Assembly: GCA_947650285.1 (NCBI GenBank)
Contig: CANTFL010000090.1
Span: forward strand, 186,001 to 250,000
Origin: Hyaloperonospora brassicae
Taxonomy: Eukaryota; Oomycota; Peronosporomycetes; Peronosporales; Peronosporaceae
Length of the DNA: 64,000 nt
Reading direction: 5' to 3'
The translations under genes and the position numbers were made by a program. Below the pieces are notes generated by a model. It searched no databases, had not been told where the DNA came from, and was given only the letters and a program-made list of their open reading frames with translations. How positions within the stretch are numbered: position 1 is the stretch's first letter; each line of letters starts with the position of its first letter. Shown here in pieces: positions 13,901 through 23,814 of this stretch.

Positions 13901-14364
13901 AGTCCTTCCGTAGCCTCCTTTGTCTTTTTAAACTTGTTGTGGCTAATGTGACCCATTCGTGCATGCCACAGCTCCCACTTGTTACCAGCGTCTTCATGTT
14001 CTACCAACATCGCGTGCTCATACTCCACATCAAGAGTGTACACGCTTCTCATGCGCTTCGCAGAAATCATCAACACATTATCCTTGTAGATACCGCAGTA
14101 TTTTTCACCGAATCGAACGTTGTACCCACGCTGGACGATCTTGGGCACCGCTAGTAGTCGTCTGTCCAGCGTTGGAATGTGCAATACTTCATTCACAGTC
14201 ACTGCTGTACCATTCGTACAGCGAAATCGAATGCTTCCTCGTCCAATTGCATTCATGACCGCACCATCGGCAACGCGAACTTGAATGGCTTCTCTCAATT
14301 TCTCGTACTCAAAGAAATCTTCTTCGGCTGGGGTCATATGTGACGAGGCGCCGCTGTCCAACAA
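10903..14364 (-). CDS. pol: Copia Pol polyprotein (protease, integrase, RT, RNase H)
   Basis: A 1,153-codon open frame. From the N-terminus: aspartic protease DSGAS at residues 3-7; GAG-pre-integrase zinc site H134/H139/C167/C170; integrase DDE residues near D198, D261 (TDNGGEY) and E297 (NGVAERMNR); an acidic, Asn/Gln-rich linker at about 430-620; RT from about 660 with YVDD at 823-826; RNase H near 994-1140 with SDADWGNS and STSEAEY. All catalytic motifs look intact. The frame opens just downstream of an A8 run (minus-strand sense) at which gag leaves its own frame, so gag and pol are offset by one base. In copia elements they are usually one frame, so this is either a recent indel, a sequence error, or a slippage site. 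The true start lies within gag; the codon at 14364 is TTG, not a real initiator. Confidence 0.93.
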   Translation of the reverse strand: MLDSGASSHMTPAEEDFFEYEKLREAIQVRVADGAVMNAIGRGSIRFRCTNGTAVTVNEVLHIPTLDRRLLAVPKIVQRGYNVRFGEKYCGIYKDNVLMISAKRMRSVYTLDVEYEHAMLVEHEDAGNKWELWHARMGHISHNKFKKTKEATEGLPNVVPDTNKNLCGGCLQGKLCVASFPQESKTKTTQPLQLIHSDVMGPMKNPTPGGSRYVLSLVDDFSRLVTVYFLKSKSEVLSKFIKFRTEMEQQCGFRIKAIRTDNGGEYKNKRFASCCKKHGIIHQKTVPYSPQQNGVAERMNRTIVETARSMMHYKRVAKKWWAEAVNTAVYLLNRTTNCNHEEKTPFELCFKTKPEISHLRVFGSLGYAHIDDSKRTKFDAKGFRCMLLGYARHTKGYRVLDLETGTIKISRSIALDEREVSNIYEDNPVVPHPKMIIIRQDDDDGDQPSNLQQDGDEDVEMEEHEIVEDVEMEVPSSDNDISNTPSSETSNHYLARNMNNEQHQHTSQVIQQGPRHQELELHNPHDSGAMVFRPQLKRRSGREHQYRVLTDDASGRSESGPRGGVDEMLPIEQPVQLLLEDNNTSTTTENSIVPYNENHEASGSEDDEPPSKRSRINSDVALIAEVAMIARDLPGSYAEAVNGPDRYQWIKAIENEFAAHERNKTWTPIVRKPGMKPIGSKWVWAKKSDGRYKARLVALGFLQQYGINFFETYAAVASMNSIRMLLSICCAAGYVIDQLDVDTAYLNADLQEEVYLLPPKGMKIGSEFVLKLNRALYGLKQAANAWNKTIHNALLEMGFVACGADRCIYKIKDGEGWAYVCLYVDDMIVAAKEATTVRKVKEQISQRFQTKDLGPVKHLLGMEVMYDRKKREMFISQQRYIEETADMFGQTQARPTGNPCDQSMKLSSANSPKSDVERQAMSRTPSRQLLGRLLFIVTTTRPDAAFPVSQLGRFAENPGSQHWKALIKVLRYLRSTSGFGLHYSVDKLQQQLTAYSDADWGNSLDDRRSVSGVLLVLNGGPVIFKSKYQRTVALSTSEAEYMALSMCTQDILWARMLMADLGFEQKNPTVIYEDNQGAIALATNPGYHARTKHVDIRHHFVREKVLAGDIKVIYKETEHQLADILTKALGTKRFQYLRAEMDIKVRDGPEHQQ

Positions 14365-15145
14365 CCATCCTTTTTTTTAATCCGTTTGTGGCCGTGAATG
14401 CCATTTCATTTCCATCATTCTTGGTGGCAGATCGGCACTCAAACTGCTTGTGTCCGATCTTGTTACAGCGGTGACACTTCCCACGAAACGGCTGTTTCTT
14501 CTTCCAGCTCTCTTCTGCACCACGTTGTTTGCGTATTCCACGACCACGATCCTGTTTATGGCCTCCACGACCAACGCGGAAAGCTCCTTCGGAGACCTCT
14601 TGCTGCTGCTTCTTCTTGTGTTCCTTCAACAGCTTTTCTTTCACATCCACCATCGTCACACCCATGGAATTCTCAATGATGGACACAATCATCTCGTACT
14701 CTGCCGGTAAGCTACTCAGCAGAACTGTCATCTGGCGTGCGTCGTCCATGGTATCGCCCACCGCCTCCATACTCAAAACAAGTTCATCGAAACGGTCGAG
14801 GTGGCTCACCATGTCGCCTCCCTCATCCATACGAAATTCGTGCAATCGACGTGTCAGTGCCACTCGATTCTGAAGGTTTGTCTTGTTTTAGTAGTCGCGT
14901 AGTGTTTCCCATGCTTCCTTCGCAGTGCGAGCATGTCGGATCTTCGTCTGATGCTTTACTTCGATCCCTTGAGCAATAATAGCAAACGCCTTCATGTCCT
15001 TGACCTTCCAATCCTCCGTCATCTCCTGCTCCGACTTCACTTCCAAGATGTGCTCTAGCAGGCCCTTCCTCGCAAGTGTCATCTTCATATTGAATTCCCA
15101 ATGGAAGTAGTTGTCTGTTCCAAGCAGGTCATCGGGTTTCTTCAT
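14309..15145 (-). pseudogene. gag: Copia Gag (one in-frame stop, shifted against pol)
   Basis: The ATG at 15145 lies 47 nt downstream of the 5' LTR. The N-terminal 85 codons run to a single TAA at 14888-14890, and the same frame resumes at once and continues to 14309. The C-terminal part holds a basic linker and a CCHC zinc knuckle (CHRCNKIGHKQFEC). Past an A8 run at 14371-14378 the gag frame ends in unrelated residues while the protease continues in another frame. With LTRs one base apart, both lesions must be recent or artefactual, or the element moved with proteins supplied by other copies. Confidence 0.9.
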
Positions 15146-15179
15146 CGTACTGGCTTCTGGCAGAGGTCCTTAAGCTCTT

Positions 15180-15191
15180 GGGCTCATAACC
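15180..15191 (-). other. Copia primer binding site matching the initiator tRNA-Met anticodon arm
   Basis: The 12 bases next to the 5' LTR read GGTTATGAGCCC in element sense. This is the complement of the initiator tRNA-Met anticodon stem-loop (GGGCTCATAACC, anticodon CAT) and not of a tRNA 3' end. Drosophila copia and yeast Ty5 use such half-tRNA priming. Confidence 0.8.
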
Positions 15192-15440
15192 TGTTATGTC
15201 GAAGGAAAATTGGAAAGTGTATTAGTTTTCCTATGAACTTACTCGTCGTGTTATCTTCTTCTACCTTGTAGCTTTCCCTGATCTTGATGGATTCTAGAAC
15301 ATACACTCAAGGTAGTTCTAGAATCATCAGACTGCACGTGAACCGTTTACACCCTGTCGTATCATCGCTGTCTTGTCACTTGTGTGTAGCAAATCACAGT
15401 TGGCTTTGTTGACCGTGCATTGACAGTGCACACATCAACA
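15192..15440 (-). repeat. Copia 5' LTR
   Basis: 249 bp, the 5' LTR in the direction of transcription. It is identical to 10647-10895 except for A at 15298. Confidence 0.97.
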
Positions 15441-15870
15441 GAACTACCGATTCGATACAAAGATGGCGTCGCGTCTATTTGATACATTCAGATCTGGTGT
15501 GTGCAACTGTGGTCAAATCAGTTAGGGGCATCGATCACTGAAGAGTCTTAAATGTTATAATTATAGTACTTCCGAGTTTGATGCTGCCCGTGCGCAAGAT
15601 ATCTGTAGTGATGCCGCAGACAAACGCAACAGTCAAATGTACCCCTACTGCTACACAAACTGCCGTTGTTGGGGTGCTCGCTAAACCATAAATTCGGAGA
15701 CTGGCGATCGATCTCATTGCTCATTAGGATCGACCGTCGGCTCTTCAATACTAAGGGTTTCAACTGTAGATCAGATTTATGCGGTGCATTTAGGGGCGGA
15801 ATCCTTTCCTCTGCTAGGAGGGGGTCAAAAGACGACCCCACGCGCACGCTTTGTAACTCTTTTCGATGCG
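15441..15870 (+). pseudogene. LINE ORF1 relic, right part, with knuckle-like Cys/His motif
   Basis: The frame that joins across the copia target site continues to a stretch reading CNCGQ then GH, interrupted by a stop, resembling a damaged CCHC knuckle. It precedes the endonuclease relic by about 400 bp, the place of ORF1's C-terminus in many LINEs. Confidence 0.4.
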
Positions 15871-15934
15871 ATATCTAAGAAACGCCACCGCTCCCATGAG
15901 AAGGGTCGAACACGACCATAAGAAAATACGATTG

Positions 15935-16440
15935 TTCTTTATTCACAGAACGTTGCTGGGATTCATAAAAAGTTGGATAGGTGTGCAAAGTGGTTTGGCC
16001 ATTTCCGACAGAAAGAAGACCGAAGAGCCTTTGACTTAAATCTACTGCAGGAAACACATGTCGGTGTTGGAATAGCAGATACTATGTACAAGCTAGACCA
16101 CCTAACATGGGGTTTTGCGCAGGAACATGGGCGCACGATCTGGAAAGAAACGGCAAGACCCCGGGGCGGTTTCGTGATTATGCTTTATCCATACTGCTCA
16201 ATACGTTCAAGGAGCCTTGACAGGATGACTTATGGACTCGCCATTGGATGGCGGTTCGCATCACCCATCAAGAGGAGTCATCCTAGTCATCAATGTATAC
16301 ACACCAACATTCGAAAGTGATCGTGAGGACAAATTTGAGTTTCTTCGACAAAAGGTTACGGAGCATGGTAATCCGGTGTTGATAAGTGGCGATTTTACTG
16401 CACCTTTCACTCACAAATCGACCGGTCATATGTGACCCAG
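15935..16440 (+). pseudogene. LINE AP-endonuclease relic
   Basis: Blocks of the L1-type endonuclease are visible: an N-terminal SQNVAGI.KKLD..., then FDLNLLQETHVG (catalytic Glu in QET), then after a frame change a block reading VILVINVYTPTFES, followed by NPVLISGDF, the family's GDF motif, whose following Asn is lost. Stops and at least one frameshift separate these blocks. This nicking enzyme would start target-primed reverse transcription. Confidence 0.75.
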
Positions 16441-18290
16441 GCAGAACGCGTTATGTTTCCTCATCTCTGCGCCTACTCCTCACGCGAGCACAGATTAGCG
16501 ATGCACTTGAGGATACGATCGAGCGGGCAGTGATGAGAGTTCGATGCCTATATCCACCTCTAGCGCACATGTACTTTTATATTCTTTTTAAAAGGGTAGC
16601 CGCCATTTCCCGTCTGGAACGGTGTTATGTTAGCTTTCGCCATGCCAACTGGGTACGAGATGTTTCACAGTCTGTTCCAGGGACTGCTTTTAACCATGAT
16701 GGTGTCATAACCGTCTAGGAGCTCCACACTGTACCTTCCGTTATCGACGACCGCGTCATGTCTACCCCGTACCAGAGAGTGCTAAGGCAGACGTGAAGCA
16801 GGTCATTCTCACTGCACTGGATTAAACGCGGCACGAGGTTAAAGGTGCACACATCAATGATCTTGTGGATGTCGCAACAGATCGCCACCTTGTAGACTGA
16901 TGGGACCGCCGGAAGACGCGTCTTTCAATCTCGCTTATGTCTGCAGCAAAAGCTGCGAGACATTGTTAGACGCTAAGCTACAAGCAGAGGCTCCGGCGAC
17001 TGTATGAGAGGCTTGACGACGCTCTTCTTGCAGAGCCAGAGAAGCTCGCCAAACGTGCGTATCATTGAGCCGTACAACTAGAATGCTGCGGTTATTCACC
17101 CGGCAAATTCACCGACAGGTTGCAGAGCGGCCAATAATGTGGCAGCGAGAGAAGCGCGGTCGTCTTCTAACTCAGCACACGTACTTCCTAGGCAAGATCT
17201 CCCTCCGTTTCTTCACCAGGTTAGCGAAAAAGTTTCAAGACAACACGATAGTGGCACTAATATTTCAAGCTTCATACAAGCCTACGCGTTCTCAAGAACT
17301 CGCGATCAAAATGACAGACGGGTGTGGACCTATACTGGTTCGATACCTCACTTACCCAACAGCCACGGCTTCCTGTCTGGCGCATGCCTCTCCACCAACA
17401 GGTCATGACGACTTTGAAGTCACGATGGCTACCTCCATAAAAGACACCTGTACTGCTTAAAAAACGAGGAGAAGTGGAAGGGCTTGTAGTACTGAACAAC
17501 GCTTTTTACATGAAGTACGCTAATAAAATCGCGCCCATTATCGCAACTCTTTACAGCAGGCGGCTAGGGTGTAGCTTTCCCCCCAAACATTTGGAAAAGC
17601 AAACATTCAGTGTTTACCGAAATCGGCTATATTTTTTCTTCCGCTAATTCATTGACCCATCGCCCTGCTAAACAGTAATTACAAAATATTCACCGATATT
17701 GTTTCTTTTCACGTCCGGCCTGTTCTTGCTCAGACTTTCCACCCCGCCTAAGTAGGCTTTTTCCCTCAGCAATCGATACACACGGTCCTCGCCATTTTAT
17801 CTGCGGCCAACAAAGCAGCTGCAAAAGACCCAAGCAAGAACGGAACGATAGCTCTACTTCTCGCATTTGCAAAATACTACGACATATTTTATCGCCCGTT
17901 CTTACTATCTGTGCTGAAGTTGCTCGGCTTTTCCCACCATTTTGGCTTGGTGGTGGCTGCTTATCAGTACAATACGTCTTGTAAGTTCATCTTTAACGGC
18001 TACAAATCAAGGAAAAGGGATGTTCGCTGCGGTATCCGTGAAGAGTGTCCTTCAGCTCCGCTTTCTTTTTACTTTTGCTTCTGATATCGTGTACGGAATT
18101 ATACAGGCTCACCTAGAAATAAGCGGCGTGATGATCCGATCTGGTGACAGGGCCAACGTGGTAAATGTGTCTGGGTATGCTGACGACACGGCCGTGTGTA
18201 TCTGCGAACGTCGGGCGGTTACACATGTGGTATCGACATGTGTCTTAGGACTTCACACAAACCGATCTATGTGTGGAGAGAGAAAGTGAG
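16441..18290 (+). pseudogene. LINE reverse transcriptase relic
   Basis: Most of the segment is eroded. Near its end, the block before the active site reads GIREECPSAP (family form G.RQGCPLSP). After a frame change an intact YADDT active-site motif lies at 18176-18190, preceded by LEISGVMIRSGDRANVVNV. This is the non-LTR RT palm. Continuity with the endonuclease upstream suggests one element. Confidence 0.75.
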
Positions 18291-18659
18291 GTATTTGGGT
18301 ACGCGTACGATCTACGATATCCTGTCACCGGCAACGAGGTGACCACGGTGACCACTACATTATATACTAGGTGGCACTAAGTCTCGGACAGCAGCGCGCC
18401 TGCGCGCTACCTTGTGTCTCAAGAAGATCAGGATCCTCGTTGTACGGACGGGGTTTTTTGTTACGTGTTATATAGCTTTAGGGGTCTCCAACTAATAATT
18501 TACCTTATGATCAAGTAAGGTAGTCGCCTCCTGGGCTAGACCGGTATTAAAAGTAGCGTGCGCTTGGACCGAAGCTCATGTGTCCATAGCGATATACGCC
18601 AGTCGATCCGCTATTTTGTTGTAGGTGCGATACTGATGTCCCCAGAGGGATACAATGAT

Positions 18660-19660
18660 TTCATTAGCGATGGCGCTTGTCTCTACGAATAACCTTACCA
18701 ATTGCTTTTTGCGTGGGAGAGCCGTGTTCGGAGCTGCAAAAGCACAACCGCACTGTCCCTAACGACATGCAGGTATAAGTAACCGTTGTTCTTTGTTCAC
18801 CGAAGACCGCGTACGAGACCCCAGTATTCGTCGACATTCTTAGTAGTATCAGCAGAGGCATTGACCACGATCGATACCTACAAGATGCATGCGGCGTGCG
18901 TCGAGACGTGGTGTCGGACAACAACGAATCCAGCTCCTCCTGGAACCGGATTATCGCGGGATCCGCCATCGAAAAAGAGGAGGTATAGCACGCCTGCGCA
19001 CGGTTTAATAGGCCATACTTGCAACGAAGGAGGTTCGTCGGAGCAAATGAGAGTATCATTCAATGTTGACCGTAAATGCAAATACAGGTGCCCGTCTTCC
19101 CCCATGTCAGGCAGGTAGTTTGAGCAACGAAACCTTCGCACCGACCGGCGAAGGATAGACTTGGCACTGGCGATGTGTGAACATCCTGCGATAGAGATGA
19201 GTCTTTCATGCGGCGAAGACGCTCGCCTCCTACGGCATGAAGTGTCGTTGATACGACAAAACGCCACAGCTCTCGAGCTGCCGAGAATACAGCATCCTGA
19301 TCTTTCAGTAAATCGGCCCCAGATTCCATAGATTGCTTTACAGTACCCCATGCATAGGTCGAAATTCCAGGGAGGTCCAGTCCAAAAACCAAGACTTTCA
19401 ATTCGTCTTCCTGGACAGTATTAAGCCATAGCCACCGATCAAGGAGATATTACCAGTGTCGACGCGTGTTAGGGCACGTCCAAAAGGTATGGCTTGCAGA
19501 ACTGGACCCTCATCGGCACAATCAGTGACGGGGAACGACAGATCTTGCTTTACTTAATTTCAGAGCGGTAAACTGTAACTCTTCAGGCGATATAGCGTCT
19601 GATAGTTGGTCGGAAAGGACGCACGTATTCGTCGAATATCTCTCTTCGTGATCACTGGTG
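18660..19660 (-). pseudogene. Inverted LINE 3' end: zf-RVT, linker, RNase H
   Basis: On the minus strand: QTLYRLK at the start of a zf-RVT-like block (about 19600), a conserved linker ARELWRFVVSTTLHAVGGERL (about 19200-19300), and an RNase H N-terminus LFFDGGSRDNPVPGGAGFVV (about 18930-18995) with its first catalytic Asp present. The same three blocks occur in this order on the plus strand at 23.2-24.0 kb, so this is a second copy in inverted orientation. Frameshifts separate the blocks. Confidence 0.7.
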
Positions 19661-20580
19661 AACCTGCTGATATCATGTGAAAGTCTGTCTTTACAACCCG
19701 TTGAGCAAGAAGTCGAGTTTCTTCAATATAGAGCCGCCAGTATTTTCCTTCGTTGTGGCCGCCGACGGCGACAACCGGCCTACAGGTGGACAACCCGCGT
19801 GACTACCGGATGCGCCCTAAGATGTACAGTAGTCCCAATGGCTGAGGACGCGGCTATATCGCACGACACCATCGAAGAGACTGGTTTAACCCCACAATCC
19901 ATGCATGTATTAAAGTGCTGTAGCGATGTGCTTTTACTTGTAAGAAACCAGTCATGATATTGGTGAACCTTCATTAAATACGATATTAAGTAACCAGGTT
20001 ACAGCGCTCGATAGACCAGGGACAGGAACGTTGAAAGAAGGGCGAGACAGACAGACCCGACGTGACTTCTCATTTCCATAGTGTGGGTCGCCATGTCACG
20101 CGTGGTTGAAAACAGGAAAATGCCAGTCTGCAGGGTCGTCCAAGACATTGTTTCGCCAAGGTAATTCAAACTCAAGTTAAAGTCCGTTCCTTTCAATGTG
20201 GATGCCATACCCCGTCGAACTCGCAGCCACATCATATTTTTAACGTGGCGTGAATAAGCCACTGGTAATCAAATCGCCCCGATGTCGCTACTTCAGCACT
20301 CATTCCGGCGCGCAGTCGGTCATCAAGCACCCGCCTTACATCAATTGTGACACTACCGTCGCCGAATTGATCGACGGCGGGTCTGGATGTACAAAATGAG
20401 CTATGTCGATGGTGATCGAACTTAAATCTCAAGGTTTCGACGTGCTCCTAGACGCACAAAGCCATATCCTTCTTGCGCCGAGATACTCCTGCCAGTAGCT
20501 TGGAGTGATGGTCGGGCAGCAAGAAGCTACAGCTGAGAACTAACAAAAATGTATCCGATCTATCTGGTTTCGGCTCGTCT
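19661..20580. other. No gene recognised
   Basis: Short frames on both strands without recognisable motifs. The stretch lies between two oppositely oriented LINE remnants and is probably their eroded sequence. Confidence 0.4.
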
Positions 20581-20589
20581 TTGCTCGAG

Positions 20590-21110
20590 CGAATACGCAC
20601 AATGTTGAGCAGAGGTCTCGCCTGGCTAGCGCGGTCGCGGTCCCTAAGATATCTTTTTGGTACGTCATTGTTGGCCGCCAAAACAACGAGTCACACAGCT
20701 TCACGGAATATTTCTGGACTTTATCTGGGGGTCGAAGGAAGTAAAACGTCCCAGAAGTTATTTTCCAAAAAAGTGATATCGCTTCCTATTCAGCAGGGTG
20801 AGCTGGCAATACAATGTATCATGACGAAATTGATGACAATGGCTGCAACGGCGGTCGGCCAATGGGCGGCTGCTGTCTCGCAGCAGGAAATCCAGATGGG
20901 AGAAATCCTCTAGGGGTCAGAGGATGGGACAACGTACACCACCATGCTGGACAGCGGAATTGCGACTCAAATTCACGCCTCCCTCTGGGAGATCGGAGCT
21001 TCAGCGGTAGGTCTGTCGGCTGCATATCACATTTGTCATGGAGACGTACAAACTGTTCGACGCCAAGCTTCCTGTTTTTCTTCCACCGCCAGTACGGTCC
21101 ACAACAATGA
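20590..21110 (+). pseudogene. LINE RT C-terminal (thumb) relic
   Basis: The frame at 20581-20913 resembles the conserved region after the palm in L1-type elements: SLRYLFGTSLLAAK, then a block like ISGLYLGVEGSK (usually F.WGG..), LPIQQGELAIQ (usually LP...GGLG) and a helix ending AVGQWAAAVSQQ. The frame runs on past a single stop near 20911. It is the 5'-most part of a plus-strand LINE remnant extending to about 25.8 kb. Confidence 0.6.
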
Positions 21111-22470
21111 TGGTGGTGTCACCATCGACTTTCGTTTAGCGATAACCGACGAAGTGCAAAACGGTTTTTAGACCGATGTCGCCTAAACGTGTCGCTTCGA
21201 TAATCGATGGTTTGAGCATGTGACGATTTAGATAATGACATGGCTCCGGAATCGTTGAGGCGTCCCGTACAAGCTGCACGGAGCCGGGTTTCCTCGCGGC
21301 TCACGCACAATCGGCGAGGTGCTGCCATGGCCTTCATGCAGCTTGGAGTGACTCGATTCTCGATTGTACCGATATGGCAATAGAATCGAAAGCGAAGCGG
21401 CGAAACTTTGAATCTTTCCGTCTCGCTCTCGCTTACAACTATCCCTCAATTATGTATCGAGCGCTTCGCAAGGAGCCCTGGTCTCGTACTCGGCGAAGGT
21501 GCGTCAGCATCACGAATGTATACTGGACAACAGTGTTGCTTCCCTTTTACATATGACACAGGTATACGATGTGGCACAACGATAGTCGACTCTATGCTGG
21601 GGCTGTGGTCGAGCAGCAATTCGAGGCAACCAGACCCCATTACATTTTGGGGCTCATCGGCGCTTTCACGGGTTGTGCATCTATGGGCTGGTTCAAGACA
21701 GTGGAGACCACAGAGAGATAAGCCTACGATGCTCATCGACAACTGTCGCTTGCGAATGGTATGACACCAGCGTGACTCAATAAATAATGTAACATGGCTT
21801 TAATCATTTCAGCTGGCACCGGTATGGTAGGATGGCGTGATAACCGCCAGATCCGAGCGACATTTTCGACAGAAGCACAAACGCTGTATTGACTTAAGAG
21901 TAGCAGCTTTCCGTTATGAAACTGGTCTGCGCAAGACCTCTCATGTCCATAAACCGATTGCGACGGGTATAATCTTGCACCAACAAGTCATGACTTCTGG
22001 AGCCGCACCAGCGCAAAACGTCATTAAGCAGATCTGCGGTCGTTGTGGTGCTATCTAAGAGCTTTTGATGAGGCCGACATGCACTTCTGGGTATTCGACA
22101 TGGATTTCCTTGGGCAACGGACAGTACCTTGAACGGCGGTGCAGCGATCTCGCTCAATAAGCGTTTATTGGTACAAAGCAAAGTCAGCAGTCTTCCACGC
22201 GGTATATGAACTGTGGCAATCCGTTGTTTTGTCGTCGCCACATTTCGATATGGATTGAGTGCCAGAATCGGATGCGAGATCCCACCCTGATAGAAGAAGC
22301 GCACATTGCCAGGGCTACATCACCTGAGTCGTGCGCTGACACGATTTTGAAGCTCTTCATACCACCCAGAAGGCGGAGAGGATGGTCAGATACTAGCACA
22401 GGTGCTGTCGGCACAGGCCGACTCGCTACTACTACACGACGAACCAGTTCCACTGCGATCACTACGGTTG
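21111..22470. other. No gene recognised, probably LINE debris
   Basis: Several 60-140-codon frames on both strands; none shows a family motif. The stretch lies between RT-thumb and RNase H relics of the same orientation. Confidence 0.4.
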
Positions 22471-22479
22471 GTAGACCAT

Positions 22480-22980
22480 CCAAGTGTATTTCGTCGATTC
22501 AACTGGGGATCTCGAGGGGATTATGTGCCGGGCGGATCTGGCTTCGTCATTGTCAATATTCACGGACCCACTCACACAGCCTGCATCGTGTGGGTGGCCA
22601 GCATGGCATATGGCAATCCAAGTACAACTAACAATTTTGCTAAATATCAAGGTCTGGTGCACGGCCTCCGCCGAGTTAAAGAAGGCAAGTTTTCGCCTCT
22701 ACATGTTGAAAGGGTCAGTGCTTTAATACTCTCGTAACTAAGGACCTATCGATCACCGCGTAAACCCCCATTGGCGCAATTATACGACGTGGCGAAAATC
22801 TGACCGACGATGTAGCTGTGTTTAGCTGGGGTCATCACTACCGCGACCACTACCAAATGGCTGACTGCGCGGCGAACACAGCCATGGACACGTGCAGCTC
22901 CGCCAATGTAAGAATCCCATCCGGCCGAAGAGTCGTTAAGGAGTGGCAGCACACATCGACAACTACATAAGATACTAGAT
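22480..22980 (+). pseudogene. RNase H relic 1 (LINE)
   Basis: A block reading WGSRGDYVPGGSGFVIV followed by THTACIVWVASMAYGN, then TTNNFAKYQGLVHGL, matches the type I RNase H core; the second catalytic Glu, usually in AEY, reads Lys. The first catalytic Asp, usually in FDGGSRGN, reads Asn. After a frame change the C-terminal block GHHYRDHYQMADCAANTAMDT follows at about 22840-22890. Damaged and probably inactive. Confidence 0.75.
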
Positions 22981-23119
22981 CGAGACTTTTACAAAGAAGC
23001 TCATAGATTCAAGTGGACTCTCTTACACAGAAAACGACCGAATTCTCTTACGAAAACACCTCGCGCTGCGCGGAGGCGTGGTTCGTGGAACAATAATAGC
23101 CTAAGATTATAACTTTGAT

Positions 23120-23690
23120 GTATGTGTGGTGTTTTTGATCATCACCATATTGGATATAGCGGGTCGCTAGCGTACCTGAATATACATCACCTTCTCACTC
23201 ACTCTCAGACACTATACCGTCTTAAGTGCAACCGTTTCCCACTCTGGAACCGATTGGCAAAAAACCTGTCATGTCCGAATCCCGTCTGCTGCCCACGTGA
23301 CTTTGCCCCTGTCAGGCATGTTTTCTGGTCTTGTTCACTAGCCCAGTGACAGTGTCGGACCCTTATCAGCGTTTGGAGTAGGCTTGGTCAATTTCCTGAC
23401 GTCGACCTATCGCACAGCGTGATCTCACTAAACCTTATTAAGACCCCTGACCGTGCTTATAAACATATCACTCACTGCTCTACAGCCAAGTGATAACACC
23501 GTCGAGGCTCAAGAGGTTGCCTTTGAAGCAGCCAACGATTTTTATCGCTTTATTGTATCGATTACAACCCACGCCATTTGGCTAGAGCGGCTACGACTGA
23601 TGGATGACTCAACGATGTCTGATGAGAGCCATACCGCTATTGCACGAGCCATTTTGCGAAGAGCAATCACCTTATTTTGAGGCTCGACGT
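23120..23690 (+). pseudogene. zf-RVT and linker relic (LINE)
   Basis: LYRLKCNRFPLWNRL, then CPNPVC, then HVFWSCSLAQ (23215-23350) matches the zinc-binding domain found after RT in plant and oomycete LINEs. A linker with FEAANDFYRFIVSITTHAIW follows at 23520-23590. The same linker occurs on the minus strand near 19.2 kb. Confidence 0.7.
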
Positions 23691-23814
23691 AACAACCCGG
23701 TGGCGATACCCGGGCTTCTGGCTCGAGTCCACTCAGCGCTGGCTGACGCAATTTTGCTCAACTTCGCGTCGTCTCCGCTCTACTTCCTGACCTTGCAACA
23801 CCTTTCACCCGACC

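Larger units (their letters stand above)
10647..15440 (-). mobile_element. Full-length Ty1/copia retrotransposon with 5-bp target site duplication
   Basis: A 4,794-bp element bounded by two 249-bp LTRs (TG...CA) differing at one base (10753 T versus 15298 A). GAACT occurs on both sides, at 10642-10646 and 15441-15445, as the target site duplication. Transcription would run on the minus strand: LTR, primer binding site, gag, protease, integrase, RT, RNase H, polypurine tract, LTR; integrase before RT defines the copia order. The near-identical LTRs indicate a very recent insertion. Despite this, gag has one in-frame TAA and gag and pol are in different frames at an A8 run. Confidence 0.97.
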
